This document shows, one piece after another, positions 1-13,500 of a stretch of 64,000 nt of DNA. Positions within the stretch are counted from its first letter, which is position 1. Every line of letters begins with the position of its first letter. This DNA is from Pocillopora verrucosa (Eukaryota > Cnidaria > Anthozoa > Scleractinia > Pocilloporidae). Location of the stretch: NCBI RefSeq assembly GCF_036669915.1, contig NC_089316.1, positions 8,858,382 through 8,922,381 of the forward strand, read 5' to 3'. The position numbers were made by a program, and so were the translations under genes. Below the pieces are notes generated by a model, which was not told the DNA's origin, did no database searches, and saw only the letters and a list, made by a program, of their open reading frames with translations.

Positions 1-461
1 CTAACTTCAAAGCCAACCTTTAAAAGGTTATAATCAATTTTAAGGAACGTCAGGTTTCTTATTAATGAACTTCCCAAACAAATCTACGTTTGGTTTGCTT
101 TGGTTTGTATATTGTGGCCTCCCTGCTTTGAACAACGTTTATCTCTCGTTACACGTCCAAAAAATTAACAGATGCCCCACTTCTTTAATCTTTCTTAAAT
201 TAGTTTCCTAATAATGAAATATTTAAAATTCTTTCAATGTCTGCATAAGTTTCCCCATACGCCCGTTCTTTAACACAACACTCTCTAACTCCGTTCCGCA
301 TGGGGAAGGAAAACACAGATGTTTTTATTGTATTCTCTATAAGTACACGCCACGATCGTTGTGTGGTAAGCAGTTTTGCATTTTAATCATTTTGTTGCCG
401 TTTCCTGTCTTTTAATTTTTGCAGCAGTTTGACAACGACTTTGCCGAGAAGTAGTTTTTCC
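1..461 (+). other. Putative 5' leader region of the ACSL gene
   Basis: No protein-coding signal. A donor-like G|GTAAGC starts at 366, and a pyrimidine-rich tract ending in TTTTTGCAG closes at 424. This would make a 59-bp intron in the 5' untranslated region just before the candidate first coding exon. No clear TATA box was recognised. The assignment depends entirely on the candidate exon 1 at 462-495 being real. Confidence 0.3.
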
Positions 462-495
462 ATGTTGCGCGAAATGCCTGAAATTTCTACAAAAG
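462..495 (+). CDS. Candidate first coding exon of ACSL
   Basis: The ATG at 462 opens a short frame ([11 protein letters not shown]) that runs into AAAAG|GTAAAG and leaves one base. That is exactly the phase needed by the acceptor before 8301 (GTTCTTTCAG). The joined product has a short leader directly before the membrane segment, and the total length comes close to human ACSL1. Alternative: translation from an ATG at 8270 upstream of that acceptor, giving MYNDRF before the same membrane segment. The exon is small and 7.8 kb upstream, so transcript evidence would be decisive. Confidence 0.4.
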
Positions 496-1522
496 GTAAA
501 GCGAGCAATTGAGCTCACCTAATTGTCAGTTAAGTGAGGGGGAGAAAGTGATTATTGCTGAGACAAGAAACGTATTTTGCAAATAAAATCCATAAAACAG
601 AATAATTTTTAAGTGAACACAGTGGTATACTGTTCGTTGAGTTTACTTAGCGCTTAATTCGCCATGACTTAGGGGAACCAGCTTAATTAACACAATCAGG
701 ACCAAACTGCGACCGTTCATCACGGTCTAAGAGAGCCATGCGCCCAATTAGTGATTAGTTCATGCATTGATGACGGTTCACGATTTGTAAAAACTTTAAA
801 ACTCGCAGTATAAACAGGAAAAGCACAAACAATAAGTTTCATGACCGCAATCATATCGTAATCATATTCATTTTTGAACCAAAAGCTGTTCCTACTGAGT
901 GCGTGAATTTCATCACTAATAAGTTGCTCGCGAGTGTACCCGACGTGTACCCGGACTTTTCTCGTGGTCTTTGTATTATCAGCTTCTAACTTCTCCTTAC
1001 GATTGAAATACGTTGCTAAACAAGCAAAGTAATCAGAGTTTAGAAAAACTTTTAAATTGCCGGATACCTATTTTAATATATTCCGATAAATTCGTTAAGA
1101 GTAGGTTAAAGGAGGGGAAGGAAATGTGGGTTTGTTATTTGTTAGGAAGTTGATTTTTTGAGGATCGCAAGATTCATTAGATCACAGACGTTACTGAGGG
1201 ACACTAGTTGCCAAACGACCCGTACGGATTGCAATTTTTGCTTTTCTTCCACGAGCGCTTTTTTTAACTCCATTATTTCCTGTCAAGCCAAACAAGAAGA
1301 AGCTTGAGTTGAAAAGGGAGGTTATATGCGATGCGATGGCTCGCCGCACGTTGGGGCGGAGGGAGGCGTGGGATGAGAGAGAGGCGGAAAGAAAAAAAAA
1401 AAAAAAACCAAATATAATATAAAGCAGGGGGAATGGGACGGAAAGTTACTTTTCTTCCCCTCCCCTTCTCCCTCCCCCATGTGCCTCATAAACGTTTTCA
1501 GTTATTATTATTCTCTTTTTTT

Positions 1523-1561
<39 letters not shown>

Positions 1562-4500
1562 AAAAAAAAACTCTTTAAGCATATCGTTTTGTATACTGCC
1601 CACCCCGCAACAATCAGGTCGCCACATTTGGGTATGTATCTGGGCACCAATCAGATCACAGCATTGAGGTCATGCTTGCGCTAAATCAGAGCGGTCAGGG
1701 TATCGTCCTTCAATTGCCAATCAGTGTTCATAAAAATTAGGGGTTACCGCAAATATAATAAATAAGAATGTGTTGCGACGGAACTCAAACTCTACATTGA
1801 CACCACACAAAAAGAAAGACATTTAACAAAATTATGTGGAAGAGTATTTTTGAGGTGGCAACTTGCTGTCACTGGAGCAATTTTGATTTTGTCTCTGGAC
1901 GAAGGAAAAAGGCAGTAAGGTATAGTACTACATCCATCATAATCCTGCGGAAGGCCTTTGTTTGGTCTCGTCAACGCAGCAAGGGAGAAATCCGCGTGCG
2001 GTGACGAGGGACCAAACAATGGACTCGGTGAATGAGGACTACAGGAAGCGTTGGCACCAAATAGCAGTTTATTTTTGCCAGCAGTCAGCAGTTAGTTATT
2101 CATTGACCACCAGTGGTAATAGTGCCCTTAAAAAATACGTATGTATGAGTTTATTTCAGATAACTCGTGGAAGGTTGTTTGCTTTCTACACTGAAGAGAT
2201 GTTTCATTGGAATCTTTTGAAAGTAAAGGTTTCTATTTCTTTTAGAACAAAAAATGCAAACATCAGTTTACTTGGTATCTCATTGCAAACACACGGCAAT
2301 CCGAAAAGGAAAAAAAAAAAAATCACTCTTGCATGCGAAGCATATCCATCTTCAAATAGTGTCTCGACGTAAGCCTTTCGGGTCACTTCCCCCCCTCCAG
2401 CTAAGCTGAAAAGGATTAGAGTAAGGAATGCCCCAGGTTTCTCGGTGCTGAGATGTTTTAAAAAACAATTAAGCTTAACAGGCACATTACTACCACGCTC
2501 ACAGAATTTCAAACTCCGACGGAACAACGCACGTGCTAAGCGCCGAAGGGAAAAAAATAGGTGTTCCCGTAGTGACGTCGATAAGGAAGTTTAGGTGACA
2601 TCTTTCCAGGCATCTGAATGAGATTTACCTTCTAAACTATTTTGCACCAGTAGAACGGTACAAGCAACGACAAAATGTCCTAATTCAGTGTGTTGTATAC
2701 CAGCAGCGTTACATTTGAAGATCTCTCAAAAGATCTTGTCAGCGGCTTTCCAGAGCAAACGCCCAATCAGTTAAATAATTATAGCCTCTTGCAGCAGTTG
2801 TAATCTCCCTCCCCTACCTTTTCACGTTCATGCGCTGTTTGGTCAGAACCAATTTCTACTGTCTATTTAAAGTATCGTTTATAGAAATGGACGCCACAAA
2901 TGTTCAATACTTTGCACTTTGGCTCTGTGCTGAAAAATTCATGAGTCATTTCTATTGTTAGTAAAATAGAATGATTGATTGTCATTGTTTTCAAATATCA
3001 GGTCATTTGAGATTTCAGTTTAACCATATTTTCAAAGAGGACGGTTTTCTGGGAGTTCATAATAAAGTGGAACCATGTTCAGGCCTAGGTTGCCGCCGAT
3101 ACGCTGTTGGCATGACCATAATAGTGCTACATGACAGGTTAGATTACGTGACACCGGAAATGACGGTGGACTCTGAAGTAATAATGATAACGTGTAACTG
3201 ATTTAGCGGGCGGTAAATTCCGACGACAGCCACGACGACAGCCGACTTCGGATTCTCCCTTAACACGTAGTTTTATCAAACTAAAACAAAGTGTGAAAGA
3301 AGCTTTGTCGATAAACATGTGTATAACCTCTTAAAGCGATTGACTGAGGTGAGTTGAGAAGTTATATACATTCATTGTGTGGACGCAAATTCTATTCTTG
3401 ACGAAATTACAGCTATATTCGCTTCCTTACGGACTATGTACGTAAACGAGTGGCAAAATCGCATTAAAGGTGTTTTAAAATTTCCATTCAATAAAAAACA
3501 AGGGCTATAAAGCGTTTCGTGAGGCAGAATATTCTTTGCTATGTAAAACACCCTATTAATACAAAAAAGAATTTGAATCTTTCCAAGATCTCGCAAACAA
3601 GTATTAGCTGATTCAGGGAGTTAAGTTTTAGAAATTTAAAGCTGATTTTCCTGACACTTCTGTGAAGCATTTATGTTTGAGCAAGGACATAGTAATTTGT
3701 TTCTACTGAGCATCTTCGAAAATAAAGTCGTTTATCCAGGGTTTAGCTATCACAAAAAGTTTCCCAATTTTGACAGTCTTGCTTCGTTGACGGATTCTTC
3801 GAACTTGCATGTCGTTTCGAGTACCTTGTTCAGAGTGTTTAGAATTGTTTTGGTTGTGATCAGGTTGAGGGCCTGCAATGTCATGCATGCAGTTTCCCTT
3901 AAGCTCGTATAAACAGCTGATGAAACGATTAGCTAACAATAACTTCCACTGACCTTGCCCTAGAACCAGACTGGTTTTCGAAAGCTGTTCAAGTACGTTT
4001 TTATTCATTTGTGAAAATCTTGTGAAAGTGTTGGTTTAGATTTCCGATAAAAAATGTTAAAACTTTCAAGGTCAATCGGCTCGCATACCCACTCACGTCT
4101 ATCGATGGTGCTTATGAAAGCGTGTACTATATAGACTATATAGAGTTATTACAGTATGAGAGTTAGTCAGAGAGCCAAGAGAAGATAGGAAAGAGAGATG
4201 AAACCACTCTAAATAAAACTGTGACAGAAAACGGCAAATAAAAAGAATTGAAAGGGACAGGCAGGGATTCGTTTCTGTATCCAACAAATCGAGGTATGCT
4301 TTGCAGCAACTTTAATTTTCACGCACGTTTCATTAACCTCATATCGCCAAATAAAATCTTCCCAATTTTATTGTTTGTTTACAATTTGTAAAAGTTCTTT
4401 TTAAAACATGGCTTTACAACTTAACTGAATTACCGATTTTTCTTCTTTTTTTTTTTTTATTTAGCGAGAGTTTCAAAACTTATTTTTATCAAAGCATCAT

Positions 4501-7500
4501 GTGAACTAACCCTAAATAAGCTTGTGCGGGCAAAATATTTTCAAGTTTATCTCTCATTAGTATTACAGCCGTCTCATCAAAGATCTAACAATCCTTTTCA
4601 ATTGTTGATTTAATACACACTGTGCATTTGTTATCATGTTTCACAAACAAAGTTAAATTCATCATAAGTTTAAGTTCAACTAAAACATGATTCTTTTCCT
4701 AAGACGCTTTTTAGTTAAACAGAAACTTAAATTTGAATTTACATAACAAGAATCTCCTTTGTTATGTTTCTACTCGAAGAAACGTGACTGAAATAGAAAA
4801 TTCTGGACCGGAAAAAACATGCACAGCCAGCTTTGTAAGGGAGGTGTGATTTCCGCTTGTTATTAACACTGCTGAGTTTTTCTGGATAACCCTGCCACCA
4901 TGAATCAAAATTATAAGAGACATGTTTTTGGAACGTCTGGAAAATATGTACAAACACAACTTAATTCGAGAAATGTAGTCATCTGCAGGATCCCACGTTC
5001 TGCTTAGCACAGCACAGTCGGCGGAGTGGCCTCCAGTCGAAAAAGCACTATGCGTCACTTCCTTGAGACAAATGGAATCCGTCAGTAAACATGTACGGAG
5101 TCGAACCACATCCGATTTCGCGTCTATGCGCTCTGTCAACTGAGTCGTGGATGAAGAATTCATTAGCGAGTTAACTTGGGTCATACATTTGGGGCAATTA
5201 CTATGTAAAGAATTTTGAGTGTCGAGCATAATCCGTGTTTCCGTCCCCTCTTTTGAGAGATTTTCAATCGAACTTCGAGGGTAATCCGGTATTGAAGTGG
5301 TTTTCTTTACTTCGCTCTATGGATTGATCTAAAAAACCCACCCACCAACACAATTCCGTGCTTGAGGCAGTTTGCTTTAATTTGCTTTGAATTCTCATTG
5401 GCTCTTCAGTTGATATTTTCCTTGATTCTAATTGCCTACAATAAAGGTTTTGGTTCCCTAACACTCAAATGAAAAACGCTCTTGTCGAAGCTTTAGGATT
5501 AAACCGTTGAAAAAAAAAAACTGAAGACATTATTCTCAAAGAAGATATAAGCAGAATTGAGCATTGCTTATGTTAACTGACTTCATTGGTGGAGTATGAA
5601 ATAAAACTTCGTTCTGGGTATGGACCGGTTTGGCCAGTCCGTACCAATAATTGTGATATGCGCCACGTTATAACTGTGATAACGGTCCACATGTGTCAAG
5701 CTCTCGGTATTTAAAATCAGGAGACGAGTATAATAAACGGTAAATTTCCGTAGAATCCCATACTGCTCTAAAACAAAACCTTAGTCCCAATGGCAACCCA
5801 TTTTTTTCGCCATCGTTTTGTTTGATGTACAACACTGTTTGTAGAAAACTGACAAAATTTGATGTTTAAATACTTTCAAAATCTTTATGATATCCAAAAC
5901 TTCGCCGATCCACGGCATTATCAGGGATACGAAAAATGTTCCGCGTAGGGTTTAATACAAAAATAAATTTAAAACGTGTAAAATCGAAATGCTAGGAGTA
6001 AACTGATATATAAGATAAATGATATAGTTCAACGAACTGCATGTATACATAATGAAGTGTGTGGTTGTACAAACATCTTGCCAAATATCGCTATCCCTAC
6101 TCATGATGTCATCAGTGAATAGTTTGGCCCACGTCGAGAAATATGTCAGAATGGTAAATTCAGTTGACAGATAGCTCTGATGTTCGCTCAAGGTGATTCC
6201 TCAATATTGCACTACTCATCTTGTACTGCGCATAACATCGCGTATTTAGGTGAATAAGCACGTGCGCATTCTAGGAACATCACGAATTGTTTCAATCAGT
6301 GTTAAACAGCTCAGATGGTATTTTGCTCTTAAACGGGTACGGTCACCTATATTTTTAATTACGATTCTCGAAACAGAGATTTGGTAGGGAAAAGTTTCAA
6401 AAAGATCGCTTGACAACTTTTATTTCTAAAAACTCACCTTAACACTTTAACTCCCAGGATCTGATTATTAATTCTCCCATCTAGCTGCCACACATTCCCA
6501 TGTAAATAAGTCACAAGAATTTGGTATTACATCAGGACCACCAATCTCTACCTGATAAGTTTGAATATCCTCATTACATGTTGGCTGGGTAATATAGGAT
6601 TATCATAGGGAGAAGGTACACTTCTGAAAGTTAAAGGGTTAAGCTATCATCTTTCAAGGTGGCAAGGAATCTTCAGTTGACCATGCGACTTAATCAGACC
6701 TGTATTTCGATTTTCCTGTAACGTTTTTCGAAAAAGAGAGAAAACGGAAAAAAAAAACAATAACAACAACCGTACTCAGGCCATTCGCAATCTCAGAGGA
6801 CACTTCGCGACATTTGCTCTCTTAGAGGATAAATGTAAATGCTTATGAAAAAGGGCCTTTCATATTTATAGTTTACCCGTCAAATTCATCGACTAAACCA
6901 TTATTTCAATTATCAAGACAATACTCGCCTCAGAAATAAAAGGTGATTAAGCCTTTGTCTCGTAGGTGGTAATTTTCCTTTTAAAATACTCATTAACCAC
7001 ACAAAATATTCACGCCCATTTAGCTTCAAAATATTCACCTGCTTTGCTACACTCAACATGTTGTATTCAACGGCATGCGAAATCATATCTTGTTGATCAC
7101 CCAGGTTCAAAATCTTCTGAACGGCCATCTTGAAAACGAGTAAGTTCTGTTGGGTTTTGGATACTTTCGTTTCTTTATGCTAGTTAAAAGTTACTGTTAA
7201 CGCTTTTCCTATATAAAATCATTTCACTAGTTGGAACAAATCTTAAACAAATCTTACATTTACATTATCGGTTGAGGGCAATGGCTGCTGATCGCTCAGT
7301 TTGGTTTCATACTGCAAAACCGCAAAAGTGTTCATTTATGGTGTTTTAAAGGTCCACTACAAAAGCCAGATGTTAGCCACCTTGCTGTGGTCGATATGGC
7401 AACCGATAAGCGAAGAGGATTTTTATTTATCACACGTGGGTTGTAGTCCGTATTATGCATGGTGATTATGTGTACGCTCAATCGAGTGAGTCTCGTTTCT

Positions 7501-10500
7501 GCAGGTCTCAAATTTTGGTTCTTTATTTCTGGATCTTACCGCTCACTGCGAAAGTTTATAGTCATGAAAGAGTTTCGTTTTAAAAACGGTTAACTGAAGA
7601 GAAAGATAGAAGGAAATTTAGGAATTGTATTATGTATTTTGGATTCGTTCCCATCGCATCTCTTGAAATGACAAATTCGAACACTTTGTGTTTATCAAAA
7701 GCAATAAGATAACCTTTCTAATTGCGCCTTTTTGACGAGTCTTAATCAGTGTTTATGCATGGTGATTAAAGGAAATTTCAGCAATGATACAGAAGCTTTA
7801 ATTTGTAATTTTTTCGTTATTTTCGTTATCATTATTTTTATTTTGTCTGTTTCGTTACAGCGCCATTCAGTCAAGCCTGAGAATGCACTATAGAGCTTTT
7901 TTAAAAATACTTAATGGCATCACGCCAGAATGCAGACTTCCTTTCTACTCATTTACATTTTATCATGATGCCAACTTTCCTTTACTCTTATGCCATGATG
8001 CTTCTTGTAACATGAGCACATGAGGCTTATGTTTAGAAATCGAATCTTTTCTTTTAGACAACTTTCCCCAACTCTAAACCACAACACGTTGGTGCAACCT
8101 GAGAATCTGCATTCAATGAGTACTGAAGTCATTCAATAAGCCAAGAGTCTTATTCGACAACATCCCCGCATTGTTCAGGCAATATTTCCAATAATATAAC
8201 CTTCTATAATTGAATTTTCCTCACTTCTCTTGGCAGGGAAGAGGGATGGTAATAAATTAAAAGGTGATAATGTATAATGACCGGTTTCGTGTTCTTTCAG
8301 ACGCAGCATCCGGGAGTTTGGCAGTTTTCACAGCTATCAGTGGCGTGGCTATTTTTGTGTTGATACGCTGGTACAGAAATAAGACTCGTGGACACGAAAT
8401 GGACCTACCACCAGAACAGCAATCTGTTGAAGTAGAGGTAACTTGTAAATTTTTCTTTTTGACTTCGTTTACTCTCCTATTTGAACAAATTTACAAGAGA
8501 TCTGTCTTTCAAAATCATAGGACACCATTAAATTCCTAGTTAGCAGTACGCGCCCTCGATGAACGCAAGATTTCAGGCTGTTCAAAATAAAGTGAATGGC
8601 CGCAAATGGCGATCGGTAGTTCTTCCGATTGTCTCCAATTTTTTCGTAACTTGCCGGCTCTATTAAAAAGATAGTTTCAGTTTCAGATATTTTATAAAGT
8701 ACATTATCAAAAAGACTTGTATGGTTGTTTCCGTGTGAGATATCCAAGAGCTATGGCGAGGACAGGCGAGGCGTTGCGAAACTGAAAAGAAGAACATAAT
8801 CTTAAAAGATTACGAATAAAAATTGTGGTTTGACCATTCTTCCAGTTTCCATTTGACGATAATGGACCGTTAAGGGCTTTAATCCCACAAATTGTAAGTC
8901 TGTTTTTAAACCTGTCAGGAGTGTCACAAAGATTCATTGTATTGGTAAAACGAGTATGTTCCCACCTAAATGTGTTTTACCTAGAGCCTGGTGATATCCA
9001 TGTGCAGTTAAACTTTGAACGAACATTCAGACCCGCGGAACCTTCGATGTGCTGAGTCTGATGTAGAATTAAGTAAAATGAATTTATCCATTTCCAAACT
9101 GAAGAACGGAATTTATTCGGGCTTTTCAATTTATCGCAATTGGCACAAAAAGAAAGGTCGTAAGCTGAATCCAGTTAAGAAATATGTTCAGCATGTTTCT
9201 TTACTCGACTACACAGCTCCAAATACGTTCACTACCTAAATCTATCTACCGGATTCATTTTGGGGACTGTTGATCCTTACAGCAGACAAGAACGTTGTCT
9301 TTCATGAACCTAGAAATAGCCCGCTGTCACCAAACAGTTCTCTGCAGCTCAGATAAAAGCATTGTACTACGGAAGGCCTGAGGCCCGAAGCTTCGCGTAA
9401 AAAACAATCTTTCTTTTATTTGTGTGTGTTCTACGCTTGTACCAAATATTTCTCTAATCGACAACCGAGAGAAATTGCTTAACATGATTCTAGTTCATTT
9501 GTACAAACTAAATCCTGCAACACTTTCAACATTTCTTACATCTAAAAGAAGGTAAACTGGCGTTTTCTCAAACGCACCATTAATTAGCAAAAGCCGACTT
9601 TCTCCTAGTGTTGTAAACAACATGCATCCCTTAGCTGCTAACCTACGATGTTAAAAACGGAATTTATTGCAGGCTTTGAAAGGCAAGCATGTTTAACGTT
9701 ACCAGGCCCAAACAAGACAAAAAAATAAACCCGCTGTTTAAGAGTTTTTTTTAGGGCTGTGGAGACAAGATGGGGTGTCTAAGGAACTACTCTACTTGCA
9801 TTAACTATAAGAACTTTTACATTTTTCGTGTATATCACGGAGAGAAAGGGAATGTTATTTGACAAGTTGTTTCACTCAGATTGAGAGCAAATTGCCTTTA
9901 TGCACTGTATAGTCCGATAGACAAGACTTATAGAAAGTGAAATTTTAGACTAACAAAGGAGCTTTTTCGCAGGGTACTGACGGAGCTCGGCGGACCACGC
10001 TGTCATCTGAAATAATTGCAAGGCAATATCCGGATGTTACCACTGTGTATGAAAGCTTTCTCCGCGGAGTAAAACTGTCAGGTTAGTGAGATTCACAGAT
10101 TTTAGCCCTTAAACCCTCTCGCTCCATATACATGTATGTCCACTCAAATGATCAGTCTTGGAAATGAAAATGTAGATGCCGTGGATTCAAACGGCCTACT
10201 GCATGGTGAAAGAGAGAGGAAGATGATAAGCGACCAGTTCGTGGGCTGAAAAATTAATACTTATTGCTGCGGAGTGATAAAAAAAGAGATGCACTATTGA
10301 TATTGTGTTCAACAAAACGTCTGCGGAGTTTTAAACTTGTTCGGTGGTTTGCAATATTGAACTCCCATGATCCAATTTTAAGGCTTTCAAAGTGTAAAGG
10401 CAATTAGAAGTTGTTAGTTCTTCTGGTCGTTCTTACTTTCGACCTATTAACAGCATTCATATTAAACTATCAGTTTAAATATAATTTTTGACAGCAGAAG

Positions 10501-13500
10501 CTTAGCTTGGTTCAGTCCAACACATCTATTTTATTTTTCGTTTTTCTAACAGGGGACGGTCCTTGCCTAGGAACAAGGGATCCAATCAGTAAGAAGTACA
10601 CGTGGCTGACATATAACCAGGTAAATGTCGGCAGCAAAATAATAAAGTAAACACTGGGAATAACTTTCGAGCATTGCTACCTCACTGCAATAGACAGGGC
10701 CGCCATTAGTGGGGAGAATAAATGCCGAAATGAAAATGTCGCCCCCCTTAAATAAAGGCATTTGATAGCTTGATAGTTCACCATTCCCTCATATCTTCAG
10801 TTATAGTCCGTCACCTGAAAATGTGATGCCCTAATAAAGTACCAAGGTATTTGTCTTATATACGGTACGGGGTTGCCAAAAAGAAGACCCTTCAAACTAA
10901 CTTTTCATCTAAAAGTTCCATTTTATTTGCCCGATATTGTAAACATTATTTCTCCCCCAGGTTCATGAGAGGGCAACGTTCGTTGGCGCGGGCCTGGTCG
11001 CTTTAGGTTGCGAGCCCTCACAACAGACCTTCATTGGGATCTATGGACCAAACCGAGTGGAGGTGAGCTGTGAAATTTGTGAGGTGTGAAATGTGAAATA
11101 TGAAACTGCAATTATCTATGGGAACCATCTTCTTTTAGCAAAGTTTGAATAATGCAATTAACTAAGGGAAGGGGTAGGTTGGGGAACGGACGTAACAAAG
11201 CCGCGAACTGTTAACGTCTTGCACAGTTTTAACCATTTAACTGCCTTGAGTGACCAGGACAGAATATTTCTCCCTACAACGGCAGCACAATATCAAGCAG
11301 ATCACTGATGGATAGCTAATTGATCCCATACGAAATTCTCTAAACTAACAACATAAGAGTTGTATGGAAGACAGTAAGAAGAATAGCAAATGAAATCATG
11401 GGAGACTGAAAGCAGGAGAAAATCCTTCTTATCCCTCTGGGGACAGACGCTGATGATTTTTTAAATTTTTCTTTCTTTTTCTTGTAGTGGGCTTTAACTG
11501 ATCTGGGATGTCAGATGTTCTCAATGATTTCCGTGCCAGTGTACGATACTCACGGCGCTGAAGAATGCATCTACATCATAAACCATGGTGAGAAATTGAT
11601 ATCATATGCAATATAATCTCCATCTTTAAGCCACTCTAATACAGGGCGTGGCTAACACACATGGGAAAGGGAAGTAGAGGATATTAACTATGGCAAGAAG
11701 TATGATCTATGGAAATTTCCAGGCTAATGCAGCGCTTATAAATAGGATGGCAGTATCGGGACGGTGATCGTAAATACATTATTTAATTGATTGATTAATT
11801 ATTCAAACTCGTAACCTCGCGATGGATTAGCATTTCGCCCAAGGAGTAACAATAAACTTAGACACCACATGTAATGTCTAAGTAGATTGTAATGCATCTT
11901 CACAGCTGGGGCATCTTGTAGAGGGAACTCCACCTTTTAGGGTCATTTTGATTCGTATATACAATTTTACAGAACACAATTTTTAGGAGAAATGGTTAAG
12001 TAAATAACAAAGAACTAAAAACGTAATAGATTATGATGACAATAAGCTCATAATGAAGCTGCTATTTATGCTTTACACTTACGTGTTGTTACTCGATGTT
12101 TTCATGAATTTTCTTGTTAAATTATTTTTGCATTGTTTGCCCCATAGTTAATATATATTTGAGTTAGCTTTTTTTTTTCCATTTTACTCTTCAGCCAACC
12201 TTTCTACTATTGTTTGTAACGAAGACAAGGTTCCATTGCTTCTTGAAAAGGCCCAGTTGTGCAAGGAGCTGAAAAATTTGATAAAAATAGGATCCTCTGT
12301 CACTCAAGAAGAAGATAAAAAAGCAAAAGATATGGTCTCAACCTCATCTCCATGACAAATCTAGAAGTAAGTGGTGGTATTTATCCTGAGCCGTAGAGTA
12401 ACACAGAAAAACAGATAGGGATATTACTCTCATCTGTTTATGATAGGGCGGTTTTTAGTAAAGTGTCGTATAACTAAAACCAAACTAACCGTAATGACCA
12501 AAGAGGAAAAAGGAAAATATCTTACAGAACTACCAAGAGCTCAAAAATTAAAACAATAAACTTCTTGAGGCGCGTTAAACCGCGAGCGACTAAGAAGTGG
12601 TTACTTTTTAGTTTTGAGCTCTTTTGACTGAGAGAATGGCGCGACTTTTTTTGCCATTTAAGGAGTAAAGTAATGCAAATTCAATGCAATCCAGGATTAA
12701 TCTCGATGTTCATTTTAAAATTGCTTTTCCATTTTTTGTTATAACCTCTCTGAAAAGTGGAAAGACAAAATTAAATATTCCTTACAAAGACACCTCATTG
12801 CTTAGTATCGTACTATCTGTTGAATCAATAAAGCTTTATTCAAAATCAGTTAGTGCTACACTGAGTTGAAATATATGTTTAACCTGAGCTAAGGCCGCGA
12901 AAGGAATTTTTATGCTGGTCAGTAAATAAAGGAAGGAGTTTCTAGCGTCCAATTTCGCTTCTCATGATCACCGCTGAAACAAACACTAGGTTCATGAATT
13001 GAGAATGAGGAAAGTGATCGAACTTCTTGATTATTAAACAAATTCTCCTTGTCAGTGCCGTAGAAAATTTATAAAGAACGTTATGAAGAATATGTATTCT
13101 GATGTTAGCGTGCAAAAGACTGATCCTCACCCCTCCTTCCCTCTCATGAAACACAAGAAAATCAAGAAAAAAAAGACTGATGTGGCGATCTCATTCCTTC
13201 AACGTTTTTCATCAAACCTGCCTTATATTTCTTCATTTTTGTGGTCACGGATCCAGTACCTAAATGTGTTATTGTCTAATTTTGCCGTTTTTGTTTCCTA
13301 ATCGTAGGACATTGGAAAAGAGAGCTATCAGGAACGAAAGGTAACAGGAATGAAATGATTCGCTGATCTTGTATTGTTCCTCCGAAGACATGAATTCCTT
13401 ATTTCAATGGTTAACTTTTGCAATCAGGATGCCAAAGACTGTGACAAATAGATCCGGAAACTGCTTAAGTTTTTTTTTTTTTAAAGCCAGTTTCCTATGT

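Larger units (their letters stand above)
496..8300 (+). other. Large first intron of ACSL (if exon 1 is real); no convincing gene
   Basis: AT-rich sequence with homopolymer A runs (1391-1407, 1526-1570) and short chance reading frames. It holds a dispersed repeat (about 2170-2350) and a MITE-like element (6439-6642). The longest frame is a 155-codon minus-strand ORF (4762-5229). It has no domain I recognise and no convincing splice context. Confidence 0.5.

Noticed and set aside
1433-1684. Poly-lysine containing plus-strand frames
   Set aside because: They are created by the long A run at 1526-1570.
4762-5229. 155-codon minus-strand frame in the first ACSL intron
   Set aside because: No recognisable domain, a second overlapping frame in the same place, and no splice context. 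Could be a decayed repeat; not supportable as a gene.
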